The notes under the pieces: model-generated | The model's input: the letters and a program-made list of their open reading frames with translations, nothing else | Database searches by the model: none | What the model was told of the DNA's origin: nothing | Shown here: piece after piece, positions 26,215 to 34,619 of the stretch | Layout: the number at the start of each line of letters is the position of its first letter | How positions within the stretch are numbered: the first letter of the stretch is position 1 | Assembly (NCBI GenBank): GCA_038529265.1 | Contig: JBCBDX010000008.1 | Coordinates: forward strand, 62,001-126,000 | DNA length: 64,000 nt | Origin: JBCBDX01 sp038529265 | Lineage (GTDB): Bacteria > Pseudomonadota > Alphaproteobacteria > Rhizobiales > Rhizobiaceae | Direction: 5' to 3' | Translations under genes and position numbers: made by a program

Positions 26215-26321
26215 CGGGTAGGTTCACACCGTCGGATTCAATGTCAAACGTTAACAGAAGGCTGTCAGTTCAAATAAGTGACCATATTAACACGTGACTA
26301 TTTAGACACATAATAAGCGCC

Positions 26322-27101
26322 ATGGATGTTATTTTCAAAGCACTCAGTGATGAGACCCGTCGTCGTCTGCTCGACATGCTTCACAAGCGTGATGGTCAGA
26401 CCTTGACGGAGCTTGAGGAGAAGCTCGGCATGACACGCTTTGGTGTCATGAAGCATCTCAGAGTTTTGGAAGAGGCATCCTTGGTGGTCACGCGGCGATC
26501 CGGACGCTTCAAGTATCACTACCTCAATGCGGTTCCGCTTCAGCAGGTCATCGACCGATGGATCGAGCCGCTCACGCAGAAACCGATGGCCCGTGCGGCC
26601 CTTGATCTGAAGGCAAGACTTGAAGGAACCGAAACAATGAATTCCATGACCATAGACGATACCAAGCCGGATTTCGTGCTTGAAACCTATATAAAGACTT
26701 CAGTTGAAAAATTGTGGGCCGCCCTGACAAGCGGCGAGCATACCAAGAATTATCACTTTGCTGCCGCGGAGGTAAAAACCGACCTGAAAAAGGGTGGACG
26801 TTTTGACCACATCCTGCCGGATGGCTCGCTGATGCTGGGCGGTGAAATTTTAGACATCGATCCGCCAACGCGTCTCGACATCACATTTGAACCTGGATGG
26901 ATGGGACCCGACGCGAAAGCATCACGTTGCGTTTATGAAGTTGAGGCTGAGGGTGATCACTGCAAACTCACCGTGCTGCATTTTGCCTTGCCGGCAGATC
27001 AGGAGGGTGTTCGCGATGGTTGGGCGAGGGTCATTTCAGCAATGAAAACCTATCTGGAAACCGACCGACCGACTATTTTTACGGCTAATAGTGAGGTTTG
27101 A
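26322..27101 (+). CDS. ArsR-type regulator fused to an SRPBCC (AHSA1-like) domain
   Basis: 259 residues. Residues 1-95 are an ArsR-like winged helix ('FKALSDETRRRLLDML', 'LGMTRFGVMKHLRVLEEASLV'). Residues about 115-255 are an SRPBCC/AHSA1 ligand-binding domain ('LETYIKTSVEKLWAALTSG', 'ILDIDPPTRLDITFEPGW'). No cysteine or histidine cluster for metal sensing is seen in the N-terminal domain, so it probably senses something through the SRPBCC cavity (inferred). No clear ribosome-binding site precedes ATG 26322. MAPEG follows 3 bp later and is likely in the same transcript. Confidence 0.85.
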   Translation: MDVIFKALSDETRRRLLDMLHKRDGQTLTELEEKLGMTRFGVMKHLRVLEEASLVVTRRSGRFKYHYLNAVPLQQVIDRWIEPLTQKPMARAALDLKARLEGTETMNSMTIDDTKPDFVLETYIKTSVEKLWAALTSGEHTKNYHFAAAEVKTDLKKGGRFDHILPDGSLMLGGEILDIDPPTRLDITFEPGWMGPDAKASRCVYEVEAEGDHCKLTVLHFALPADQEGVRDGWARVISAMKTYLETDRPTIFTANSEV

Positions 27102-27104
27102 TCC

Positions 27105-27509
27105 ATGACCACTGAGCTGTTTTATCTCACTTTGACTTCGCTTCTGCTGGCCAGTCTTTGGGTGCCTTATATCATCGGCGTGAACATGAACGCCACGCAG
27201 GAGACGGCCGATTTCACCCAGCCGCCAGACAAGTCTGGTCTGCCGAAATGGGTGCGTCGCGCTGACCGAGCGCACATCAATTTGGTGGAACAATATGCGC
27301 CTTACGCGGTGCTCATCGTCTTGCTACACATTCAAGGCGTATCCAATAGTTGGACCGTGGGTGTTGCGATGGCTTTTTTCTATCTTCGGGTTGCCCATGC
27401 AATTGGCATGATCACTGCTGTGGCGCGTTTTCCGGCTCGACCGATTATTTTCACCGGTGCATGGCTTTGCATCGTCGTCTTGGGTTGGCAGTTGATCGCC
27501 AATGGTTAG
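27105..27509 (+). CDS. MAPEG-family membrane protein
   Basis: 134 residues with four hydrophobic segments and the family feature 'RADRAHINLVEQYAPYAVL' after the first loop, where the N-E-F/Y-P-like block of MAPEG proteins lies. Eukaryotic members are glutathione-dependent membrane enzymes; bacterial ones are mostly uncharacterised. It follows the ArsR-SRPBCC gene by 3 bp. Its stop codon overlaps that of convergent tlpA by four bases (TTAG). Confidence 0.85.
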   Translation: MTTELFYLTLTSLLLASLWVPYIIGVNMNATQETADFTQPPDKSGLPKWVRRADRAHINLVEQYAPYAVLIVLLHIQGVSNSWTVGVAMAFFYLRVAHAIGMITAVARFPARPIIFTGAWLCIVVLGWQLIANG

Positions 27510-28180
27510 GTAGATTTGGCCGCAGTAATGGCTGCATCGATCATTGCAAATGCATCCGGGCTTGCCCATTGGGCTGGCCCGTTCATATTGGCGATCACGC
27601 GGTTTTGCTGATCGATCAGAAGTGTGACGGGGAGGCCAAAGGCCAAACTCTGTTTTTTCAATTCCGTGAACACGCCTATCGACGGGTCGTGATAAAATGG
27701 CAGTGTCGTCAGCCCGATCTCTTGGTAAAAGTTGCGCGGCTTTTCTGGGCCGCCACCATCCACTGAAATGGCGACGACGCCAAATTCGTCACCGCCACGC
27801 TCGGCTTGCAACGTCTCCAGATATGGCATTTCCTCGCGGCACGGGGCGCACCATGTGGCCCAAAGGTTCACAAGTCGAACTTTGGCACCTGTGTCGGCCA
27901 TCGTGATTGGCCTGCCATTGCTATCGTTAAAGGTGAGTCCACCAAGATCTTCGCTCGGGTTCCTGATAGCCATGGCTGCGACATCACCCTGAATAGTGGG
28001 CTCAACAGCAGCTTTAATGGCTTCCAGCGCCGTGTCATTTGATGCTTGCCCATTGCCAGAACCATCTGAGCAGCCGTATACGCCAAGCGCTGTCGCGCTC
28101 AGGGCAGCGGTTAATCCGCTCGTGCGCACCAAGAGTTTGCGACGAGATATAGTTTTAGACACCGGTATTTGTGCTGACAT
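27506..28180 (-). CDS. tlpA: TlpA-like thiol:disulfide oxidoreductase, probable Tat-exported lipoprotein
   Basis: 224 residues. The N-terminus has 'SRRKLLVRTSG', a twin-arginine-like signal, and then 'LGVYGC', a possible lipobox near residue 37. The thioredoxin fold follows with the active site 'WATWCAPCREEMPYL' near residue 110, and 'FGLPVTLLID' has the cis-proline. Such proteins reduce periplasmic disulfides, for example in cytochrome oxidase assembly. GGAAGAAG lies 3 nt before ATG 28180, which overlaps the divergent argH start within CATG. Confidence 0.88.
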   Translation of the reverse strand: MSAQIPVSKTISRRKLLVRTSGLTAALSATALGVYGCSDGSGNGQASNDTALEAIKAAVEPTIQGDVAAMAIRNPSEDLGGLTFNDSNGRPITMADTGAKVRLVNLWATWCAPCREEMPYLETLQAERGGDEFGVVAISVDGGGPEKPRNFYQEIGLTTLPFYHDPSIGVFTELKKQSLAFGLPVTLLIDQQNRVIANMNGPAQWASPDAFAMIDAAITAAKST

Positions 28181-29597
28181 GACTTCTTCCAAAAAAACTG
28201 ACGGTCAGAGTTCCAACCAAATGTGGGGCGGACGTTTCGCATCCGGCCTCTCTGCGATCATGGAAGAAATCAACGCTTCTATCGACTTTGACAAGATATT
28301 GTACGAACAGGACATTGAGGGCTCCATCGCTCATGCCACCATGTTGGCCGCCTGTGGCATAATTTCAAATGAAGATCGCGATGAAATCATTCACGGCTTG
28401 AACACAATCAAGTCAGAAATTGCTGACGAAGAGTTCGCTTTTTCCCGCTCACTTGAAGATATTCATATGAATATTGAAGCGCGTTTGCGCGAGCTGATTG
28501 GAGATGCAGCTGGTCGGCTTCACACCGCGCGTTCGCGCAATGATCAAGTGGCGCTAGATTTTCGTCTTTGGGTGCGCGATGAAACCAGAAGCACATGTGC
28601 GGCGCTCAAGGGAATGATTGGCGTATTTGTTGATCGTGCCGAAGAACATGTGGCAACGGTGATGCCCGGCTTTACGCATCTTCAAACAGCGCAACCGGTA
28701 ACATTTGGGCACCATATGCTCGCCTATGCGGAAATGATTGGTCGCGACCTTTCTCGGTTTTTCGACAATCTGTCACGTATGGATGAATCACCGCTTGGCG
28801 CTGCTGCGCTGGCGGGCACCGGTTTTCCAATTGATCGGCATATGACCGCGGAGGCATTGGGCTTTGCTGGTCCAACCCGCAACTCCATTGACTCAGTATC
28901 AGATCGTGACTTTGCACTCGACTTCCTGTCAGCTGCATCCATCTGCGCCACGCACCTGTCGCGATTGGCCGAAGAAATAGTGATCTGGTCGACGCCGCAA
29001 TTTGGCTTTGTGACGCTGTCTGACTCCTTTTCAACCGGTTCGTCCATCATGCCGCAGAAGAAAAACCCTGATGCTGCGGAACTGGTGCGTGCCAAAACCG
29101 GCCGTATCAACGGTTCCTTGCTGGCTTTGCTTACGGTTATGAAAGGCCTCCCACTGACTTATTCAAAGGACATGCAGGAAGATAAGGAACAGGTGTTTAA
29201 TGCAGCCAAGTCGTTAGAACTGGCCATCGCTGCCATGACCGGCATGGTTGCTGACATGGCTATTAACGCGAAAGCCATGGCAAAAGCTGCAGGTTCGGGC
29301 TACTCGACCGCCACCGATTTGGCCGACTGGCTGGTACGTGAGGCCGGTATTCCCTTTCGCGATGCACATCACGTGACGGGAAGGGCAGTTGCTCTTGCCT
29401 CAGACCGCGGGGTCGGTCTGGAAAGACTACCCTTGCCAGACCTCCAAGCTATTCATGGTGACATCACTGAAGACATTTACAGCGTGCTGACGCCGAAAAA
29501 GTCAGCGGCAAGCCGTACCAGTTTTGGCGGCACTGCGCCCTCGGAAGTACGCAAGCAGGTGCGAGCTTGGAAAAAGCGATTGGCAAAACTGGCTTGA
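28179..29597 (+). CDS. argH: Argininosuccinate lyase
   Basis: 472 residues, the normal length; cleaves argininosuccinate to arginine and fumarate, last step of arginine synthesis. The N-terminus 'NQMWGGRFASGLSAIMEEIN' and the fumarase-superfamily signature 'GSSIMPQKKNPDAAELV' near residue 290 are diagnostic; 'HTARSRNDQVALDFRLW' is also intact. The ATG at 28179 overlaps the divergent tlpA start; the longer reading frame upstream runs antisense through tlpA and is rejected. An alternative ATG at the NQMWGG position (about 28221) cannot be excluded. Confidence 0.95.
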   Translation: MTSSKKTDGQSSNQMWGGRFASGLSAIMEEINASIDFDKILYEQDIEGSIAHATMLAACGIISNEDRDEIIHGLNTIKSEIADEEFAFSRSLEDIHMNIEARLRELIGDAAGRLHTARSRNDQVALDFRLWVRDETRSTCAALKGMIGVFVDRAEEHVATVMPGFTHLQTAQPVTFGHHMLAYAEMIGRDLSRFFDNLSRMDESPLGAAALAGTGFPIDRHMTAEALGFAGPTRNSIDSVSDRDFALDFLSAASICATHLSRLAEEIVIWSTPQFGFVTLSDSFSTGSSIMPQKKNPDAAELVRAKTGRINGSLLALLTVMKGLPLTYSKDMQEDKEQVFNAAKSLELAIAAMTGMVADMAINAKAMAKAAGSGYSTATDLADWLVREAGIPFRDAHHVTGRAVALASDRGVGLERLPLPDLQAIHGDITEDIYSVLTPKKSAASRTSFGGTAPSEVRKQVRAWKKRLAKLA

Positions 29598-29650
29598 GCA
29601 TTATCGACATTGGTGCAAACTAGCTTCCGATAGGTTTTTGGGGGCTCCAA

Positions 29651-30334
29651 ATGTCGAACAATGGGCCGAGTGCAGAGCAGGTTGCTGCCGCGTATCGCAT
29701 GCAGCAAATCGAAGCTGAAATGCGCGTGCTTCAGCCAGACCGATATAAAGAGTACCGAAGTGCAAAGTTGGGCGAAGGCTTACTCGCTTTCGGTTCGCTC
29801 TTTGGCAGCTTTGCTATCGGTGCGAAGATGGGCGTTGATGCGGCATCATTCTTTCCCTTTGTGCTGGTGTTCGGGATTGGGATCGTCATTTTTGCTTGGT
29901 TGATGACAAAAGGGCGAGCCGCACAAATGCGTGCCCGGTTTGAGACCAAACGCATTCTTGAAGAACATAAGAGCAAGAAAATGGTCAAGGAAATCAATCA
30001 ACGCATTTCTGACGATGAAGCAATGCGTATAGGTGACACGATCATAGCCCATGAAGGCGCGACAATCGTCAACAAGTCGATTATCGTAAACTCATTTTAC
30101 TCGCTAAACGAGCGTAACCCCGAGCTTGCGCAAGCGCTGAAACAGCTTGCCGGCTATGTTGAAGCTTCAGGCGACAAGAATGCGGGTGAGGCCTTTGATA
30201 ATCTGGTTGAGGCAGTCGATAATTCCGAAAAGCCTTCGGTCATCCGGGCGTTTTGGAACGATCTGGTCAACATCATGCCGGATGTAGAAAAAGTCGGAAC
30301 CGCCGCAGTGGCCATCACCAAACTCTTTTTGTAG
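29651..30334 (+). CDS. Membrane protein with two helices, function unknown
   Basis: 227 residues; I do not recognise a family. Residues about 43-62 and 67-85 form two close hydrophobic helices ('LLAFGSLFGSFAIGAKMG', 'FFPFVLVFGIGIVIFAWLM'). A charged, helical part with possible coiled coil follows ('EEHKSKKMVKEINQRISDDE'), and a C-terminal helical domain to the end. GGGGGCTCC precedes ATG 29651. It sits between argH and the small lipoprotein-lysA pair, which in many relatives as I recall are adjacent, so this may be an inserted gene. Confidence 0.6.
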   Translation: MSNNGPSAEQVAAAYRMQQIEAEMRVLQPDRYKEYRSAKLGEGLLAFGSLFGSFAIGAKMGVDAASFFPFVLVFGIGIVIFAWLMTKGRAAQMRARFETKRILEEHKSKKMVKEINQRISDDEAMRIGDTIIAHEGATIVNKSIIVNSFYSLNERNPELAQALKQLAGYVEASGDKNAGEAFDNLVEAVDNSEKPSVIRAFWNDLVNIMPDVEKVGTAAVAITKLFL

Positions 30335-30439
30335 CTTGGCTTGTACCTTTTGCAACGTTGGCCAATCGCGGTTTTGCAACCTCTTGCGTTAAGTGCCTAT
30401 TTGGCGCAGAGACGCTTTAGCAATCGCGGAGAAAGTCAG

Positions 30440-30628
30440 ATGGTCTTTGGCCGGTGTTTAAATTGGTTTGCAGCTATTGTCTTGCTGGCCGCACTTGCTG
30501 CCTGTGGGCGTGCTGGTGACTTGGAGCCACCGCCCGGTTCGGTAACCGCACCATCTCAAAACCAAGAGGGCCAAGCACAGGAAGCACCTGTTGAGGACAA
30601 ACCGTTCGTACTCGATGGTCTTCTTTAA
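30440..30628 (+). CDS. lptM: Small LptM/YifL-like lipoprotein
   Basis: 62 residues. A lipoprotein signal ends in 'LAALAAC' and is followed at once by 'GRAGDLEPPPGS', the short CGxxGDLxxP block of LptM-type lipoproteins, which are typically encoded just before lysA. In E. coli LptM helps the outer-membrane LPS transporter LptDE mature; the same role here is inferred. ATG 30440 has GGAGAAAG about 6 nt upstream. Too short to be seen without this motif. Confidence 0.75.
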   Translation: MVFGRCLNWFAAIVLLAALAACGRAGDLEPPPGSVTAPSQNQEGQAQEAPVEDKPFVLDGLL

Positions 30629-30647
30629 ACCGAGCTGAGCCTGAACC

Positions 30648-31913
30648 GTGAACCATTTTGAATACAAAGACCGCGTGCTTCACGCCGAAGATGTGGCCTT
30701 GCCACTCATCGCCAAAGCGGTGGGGACACCTTTCTATTGCTATTCTTCGGCGACTTTGAGCCGCCATTACACTGTTTTTGCGGATGCTTTTTCCGATATA
30801 GATGCCTTGGTTTGCTATGCCATGAAGGCAAACTCAAACCAGGCTGTGCTCAAGACGCTGGCCAAGTTGGGTTCGGGTGCCGATGTTGTCTCCGAAGGCG
30901 AATTGCGGCGCGCGTTGGCGGCGGGCATTCCCGCAGAAAAGATCATGTTTTCCGGGGTCGGAAAAACCGCCGACGAAATAGACTATGCGCTGGCAGTTGG
31001 CATTCACTGCTTCAACGTGGAAAGTGAGCCCGAGCTTGAAATGCTCTCTGCTCGCGCGATCAATGCAGGAGTTGAAGCGCCGGTTTCTGTGCGGATCAAT
31101 CCCGATGTTGACGCAAAAACCCACGCCAAGATTTCAACTGGAAAAAAAGAAGACAAGTTTGGCATTTCGTGGATGCGAGCACGTGAGGTGTATGCGCGTG
31201 TTGCTGAACTGCCAGGTGTTCGCGCGACTGGTATCGACATGCATATCGGCTCGCAGATTACGCAATTGCAGCCCTTCGACGAGGCCTTTGCGCTCTTAAA
31301 GGAGCTCGTTGAGACGCTACGTGCTGACGGTCATGTCATTGATCACGTTGATCTGGGGGGTGGCCTTGGTATCCCATATAGGCAGGACAACGAACCGCCG
31401 CCCTTGCCGGACGCTTATGCCGACATTGTGAAAAAGCACGTCAAGCCGCTTGGACTGAAAGTGATATTTGAGCCGGGGCGTTTGATTGCTGGCAATGCGG
31501 GTATCTTCGTTACCAAAGTCATTTACGCTAAACCGGTAGAAGGGAAAACGTTCCTGATCGTTGATGGCGCCATGAATGATCTCATTCGGCCGACACTATA
31601 CGATGCTTGGCACGATATCATTCCGGTAAACCAGCCGGAACCCGACCAGAAGCGCATAAAAGCAGATGTTGTTGGTCCGGTTTGTGAATCAGGCGACTTT
31701 TTGGCGCAGGACCGTGATTTGCCGGCAGTTGGACAGGATGAATTACTCGCTGTTGGTACTGCGGGCGCGTACGGCGCTGTCCAGTCTGGTACTTACAATA
31801 GTCGGCTTTTGGTACCGGAAGTTATGGTAAATGGCGATCAATTTCATGTGGTTAGGCCGAGGACAAGCTATGATGAGTTGCTTGCTCTCGACAGCATACC
31901 CGCGTGGCTTTAG
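30648..31913 (+). CDS. lysA: Diaminopimelate decarboxylase
   Basis: 421 residues; removes CO2 from meso-diaminopimelate to give lysine, with PLP. The PLP lysine is in 'VCYAMKANSNQAVL' near residue 61. 'VDLGGGLGIPY' binds the cofactor phosphate, 'GPVCESGDFL' carries the catalytic cysteine of the partner subunit, and 'VGTAGAYGAVQSGTYNSR' is typical. Start is GTG at 30648, 19 bp after the lipoprotein stop; the pair is likely one operon with the genes before it. Confidence 0.95.
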   Translation: MNHFEYKDRVLHAEDVALPLIAKAVGTPFYCYSSATLSRHYTVFADAFSDIDALVCYAMKANSNQAVLKTLAKLGSGADVVSEGELRRALAAGIPAEKIMFSGVGKTADEIDYALAVGIHCFNVESEPELEMLSARAINAGVEAPVSVRINPDVDAKTHAKISTGKKEDKFGISWMRAREVYARVAELPGVRATGIDMHIGSQITQLQPFDEAFALLKELVETLRADGHVIDHVDLGGGLGIPYRQDNEPPPLPDAYADIVKKHVKPLGLKVIFEPGRLIAGNAGIFVTKVIYAKPVEGKTFLIVDGAMNDLIRPTLYDAWHDIIPVNQPEPDQKRIKADVVGPVCESGDFLAQDRDLPAVGQDELLAVGTAGAYGAVQSGTYNSRLLVPEVMVNGDQFHVVRPRTSYDELLALDSIPAWL

Positions 31914-32012
31914 TGCGCTATCAGCTTTTTACTGGTTACAATGACGCAATGTTGAGGTTTTTTGGGCAACAAGCGCCTCGTCAATGCCGCGATTGGTGCT
32001 ATCTTGCTGATT

Positions 32013-34619
32013 ATGAAAAGCACAAAGAAAGCCGAAAATATCGCCGGCCTTAAACAACCGCGATTTTGGACACGCGGCGTTATTCTGGCAGAAGGCCTTC
32101 TACCCAAACTGTTGCCAACGGTTATTGTACTCGCGATTTTTGCCATGGCATCCTGGCTTGGATGGTTCCGCTCGGTTCCTGACTGGGCACGACTGGCGAG
32201 CTTAGCCGTTTTTGCTATGGCAGGTGCAGGTTCGCTGGCGTTTCTTCGCGGTTTGAAGGTGCCAACCGATCAGCAAGTGGATGCGCGTATCGAGCGCGAG
32301 AATGAACTGCTGCACCGTCCAATCACAGCGCAGGACGATGCGCTCGCTGATGATCGTGACCCGATGGCGCGGGCGCTGTGGCAATTGCACAAGAAACGTA
32401 TGGCTGAGCGTATTGGTGGCGTTTCGGCGTCCACGCCTCAAACTGATTTGCCTAAGCGTGATCCCTTTGCACTTCGCAGTCTGGTCGCGATGGGTTTTGT
32501 GACTGCATTTGCCTTTTCTTTCGGCCCAAGCGGCGGAACACTGACCGATGCATTTCGTTCGCATGTTGTGGTTGAGGTGCCCGAGGTTCGTGTTGACGCT
32601 TGGATCACGCCGCCCTCTTATACCGGGATCGCCCCAATATTTTTAACATCTGGCATTAATGTCGAACGTCGGGACTTTACAGTTCCGGAGGGGAGCGTTT
32701 TGCAAGTGCGCGTTGCCGGTGGAACTGGCAGCGAAAGTGTTTACTTCCCTAGCGCCGAGCAGTCTATTGAGCCAACCGGCAGCGATGCCAATGCCAGCAC
32801 GCCACGTAGCTTTGAAATGGAGCTTGTCGGTGATTCCAACCTGATCATTCGTACGGCCGATGGCGACGAAGTTTGGCAGATTGCCATGATCGCCGATCTG
32901 GCGCCAACGATCCGCTTTGCCGATGAAAACCCGGTTGAGCGGGCAGTAAACGGGGCATTGACGCTTCGCTATCACCTGCAAGACGACTATCGGATCAACT
33001 CAGCGCGTGGCGTTGTTGAGCTTCTCGATCAGGCTGCAGGTGAGAAGGACCCACTTCCCCTTTACGACGCGCCAGAGCTGCCATTGGTTTTGCCGCGCCG
33101 GTCCGCAGAAGATGGTGCTGCGGCGACAACCCGCGATCTTGCGTCTCACCCTTGGGCGGGTGCTCGCGTGAAATTGACGCTCGAAGCCACGGATGATCGC
33201 AATCAAATTGGGCGTAGTGCGAGCCGCGAAATTCAACTGCCTGGGCGTCCCTTCGCCAATCCATTGGCACGCGCAATCATTGAGCAGCGCCGCATTCTTG
33301 CGATGAATGCGCATGAAAAACGTTCAATTATAGAAACGTTTGATACGTTGATGCTCTATCCGGATGAGACCATTGATAATGCAACGCATTTCCTTGGCCT
33401 TCAGACGATTGAAACGCGCCTTGCCATGGCACGTGATGAAGAACAGTTGCGCGGCGTTGTTGACTATATGTGGGAGGTTGCCCGACAGATCGAGGACGGA
33501 AACCTATCTGAAGCAGAGCGCCGTTTGCAGCAGGCACAACAGGCGTTGCGTGAAGCACTTGAAAATGGTGCGTCCGAGGAAGAAATTGCCCGCCTCATGG
33601 ACGAGCTGCGTGACGCAATGCAGGAGTTTTTGCGTGAGTTTGCTGAGCGCGCCATGCAAGATCCAAATTTTGCGCAGCAGCAATCACCGCAGACCCAAGA
33701 CGGCCAAACCGTTGATCAGCAGTCCCTCGATGAGATGCTCGACCGCATGGAAGAGTTGGCGCAGCAGGGTGCACGCGAGCAGGCCATGCAAATGCTCGAT
33801 CAGTTGCAGAACATGATGAATAATTTGCAGATGGCACAGCCGAACCAGGGTCAACAGGGCCAGCAAGGACAGAGCCAAGCCCAGCAGCAAATGAACGAGC
33901 TTGGTGAGATTTTGCGTGAGCAACAACGTTTGATGGATGAGACTTTCCGTCAAAATCGACGTGGCCAGCAAGGACAGCAAGGACAGCAGGGTCAACAAGG
34001 GCAACAGGGACAACAACAGGGCCAGCAAGGACAGGGTCAAGAAGGGCAGCAAGGCGAGGGCCAAGGACAACAGGGTCAACAAGGACAGCAAGGTCAAAAT
34101 GGCCAGGGCCAGGGCCAAGGGCAGGGTTTACAGGGATTGGCTCCCGGACAGCAGGCGTTGCAGCAACGCCTCGATCAGTTTCTTGAAGATTTGCGTGGGA
34201 TGGGTGTTCAACCGGGCGACGCCTTTGGCGAAGCTGGCAGCGCAATGGGCGATGCCGGTGAAGCGCTACAGGATGGTTCTGGTGAACAGGCGCTTGGCAA
34301 TCAGGGCGATGCTATGGAAGCGCTGCGCGAGGGTGCTGACGGCATGATGCAGCAACTGCAACAGCAGGCGCAGCAACAAGGCCAAGGCAATCAAGGTCAG
34401 GCGACACCCGGTGGCCAGCGCAATGCTCAGGACATGGATCCACTTGGGCGACCACAGCGTTCATCGGGACCCGACTTTGGTGATAGCGTCACAGTGCCCG
34501 ACGAGATTGATGCACGACGCGCGCGCGAAATTTTGGATGCAATTAGACAACGTTTGGGCAATGCGCTCTCTCCACAATTGGAGAAGGAGTATCTGGAACG
34601 GCTTCTGGAGCTACGTTAG
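32013..34619 (+). CDS. TIGR02302-family large membrane-anchored protein (DUF4175)
   Basis: About 868 residues. Two hydrophobic helices near the N-terminus are followed by a short cytoplasmic or periplasmic link and a third helix near residue 155. Then come a large domain, a helical region ('MLYPDETIDNATHFLGLQTI') and a long Gln/Gly-rich repeat at about residues 610-710, and a terminal helical block ending 'KEYLERLLELR'. TIGR02302 proteins are conserved in Rhizobiales, function unknown. The start is uncertain: ATG 32013 is chosen, but TTG 31962 has TGAGG 4 nt upstream. The stop overlaps the convergent cpdR stop by four bases. Confidence 0.88.
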   Translation: MKSTKKAENIAGLKQPRFWTRGVILAEGLLPKLLPTVIVLAIFAMASWLGWFRSVPDWARLASLAVFAMAGAGSLAFLRGLKVPTDQQVDARIERENELLHRPITAQDDALADDRDPMARALWQLHKKRMAERIGGVSASTPQTDLPKRDPFALRSLVAMGFVTAFAFSFGPSGGTLTDAFRSHVVVEVPEVRVDAWITPPSYTGIAPIFLTSGINVERRDFTVPEGSVLQVRVAGGTGSESVYFPSAEQSIEPTGSDANASTPRSFEMELVGDSNLIIRTADGDEVWQIAMIADLAPTIRFADENPVERAVNGALTLRYHLQDDYRINSARGVVELLDQAAGEKDPLPLYDAPELPLVLPRRSAEDGAAATTRDLASHPWAGARVKLTLEATDDRNQIGRSASREIQLPGRPFANPLARAIIEQRRILAMNAHEKRSIIETFDTLMLYPDETIDNATHFLGLQTIETRLAMARDEEQLRGVVDYMWEVARQIEDGNLSEAERRLQQAQQALREALENGASEEEIARLMDELRDAMQEFLREFAERAMQDPNFAQQQSPQTQDGQTVDQQSLDEMLDRMEELAQQGAREQAMQMLDQLQNMMNNLQMAQPNQGQQGQQGQSQAQQQMNELGEILREQQRLMDETFRQNRRGQQGQQGQQGQQGQQGQQQGQQGQGQEGQQGEGQGQQGQQGQQGQNGQGQGQGQGLQGLAPGQQALQQRLDQFLEDLRGMGVQPGDAFGEAGSAMGDAGEALQDGSGEQALGNQGDAMEALREGADGMMQQLQQQAQQQGQGNQGQATPGGQRNAQDMDPLGRPQRSSGPDFGDSVTVPDEIDARRAREILDAIRQRLGNALSPQLEKEYLERLLELR
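33961..34131 (+). repeat. In-frame Gln/Gly codon repeat in the TIGR02302 gene
   Basis: About 170 bp of imperfect tandem 9-bp units (GGCCAGCAA/GGACAGCAA/GGTCAACAG types) encode GQQ and GQG triplets. Codons for the same residue vary between units, so the peptide rather than the DNA repeat seems to be kept. Confidence 0.85.

Larger units (their letters stand above)
25671..26321. other. Gene-free region with GANTC repeat blocks and AT-rich core
   Basis: This is the only gap over 300 bp in the window. It lies between the divergent helicase and ArsR-SRPBCC genes and I find no convincing reading frame in it. It holds ten GANTC sites (the CcrM methylation sequence) at 25837, 25848, 25859, 25867, 25936, 26119, 26130, 26182, 26210 and 26235. 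It also holds two homologous repeat blocks, a 60-bp stretch of only 25% GC at 26041-26100, one TTAA-N7-TTAA motif and one near-consensus DnaA box. It could be a replication-related or cell-cycle-controlled element, or a complex promoter region. Confidence 0.6.

Noticed and set aside
27996..28178. 61-residue N-terminal extension of argH
   Set aside because: It runs antisense through the tlpA signal-peptide region, and known ArgH proteins begin close to NQMWGGRF.
33684..34118. 144-residue minus-strand reading frame that looks like a Leu-rich membrane protein
   Set aside because: It is the antisense of the Gln/Gly repeat: CAG/CAA and GGN codons read backwards give Leu, Thr and Pro/Ala runs.
33961..34131. 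Short-period direct repeats reminiscent of a CRISPR or minisatellite
   Set aside because: The units are 9 bp, in frame and coding, with no spacers; they are explained by the GQQ peptide repeat.
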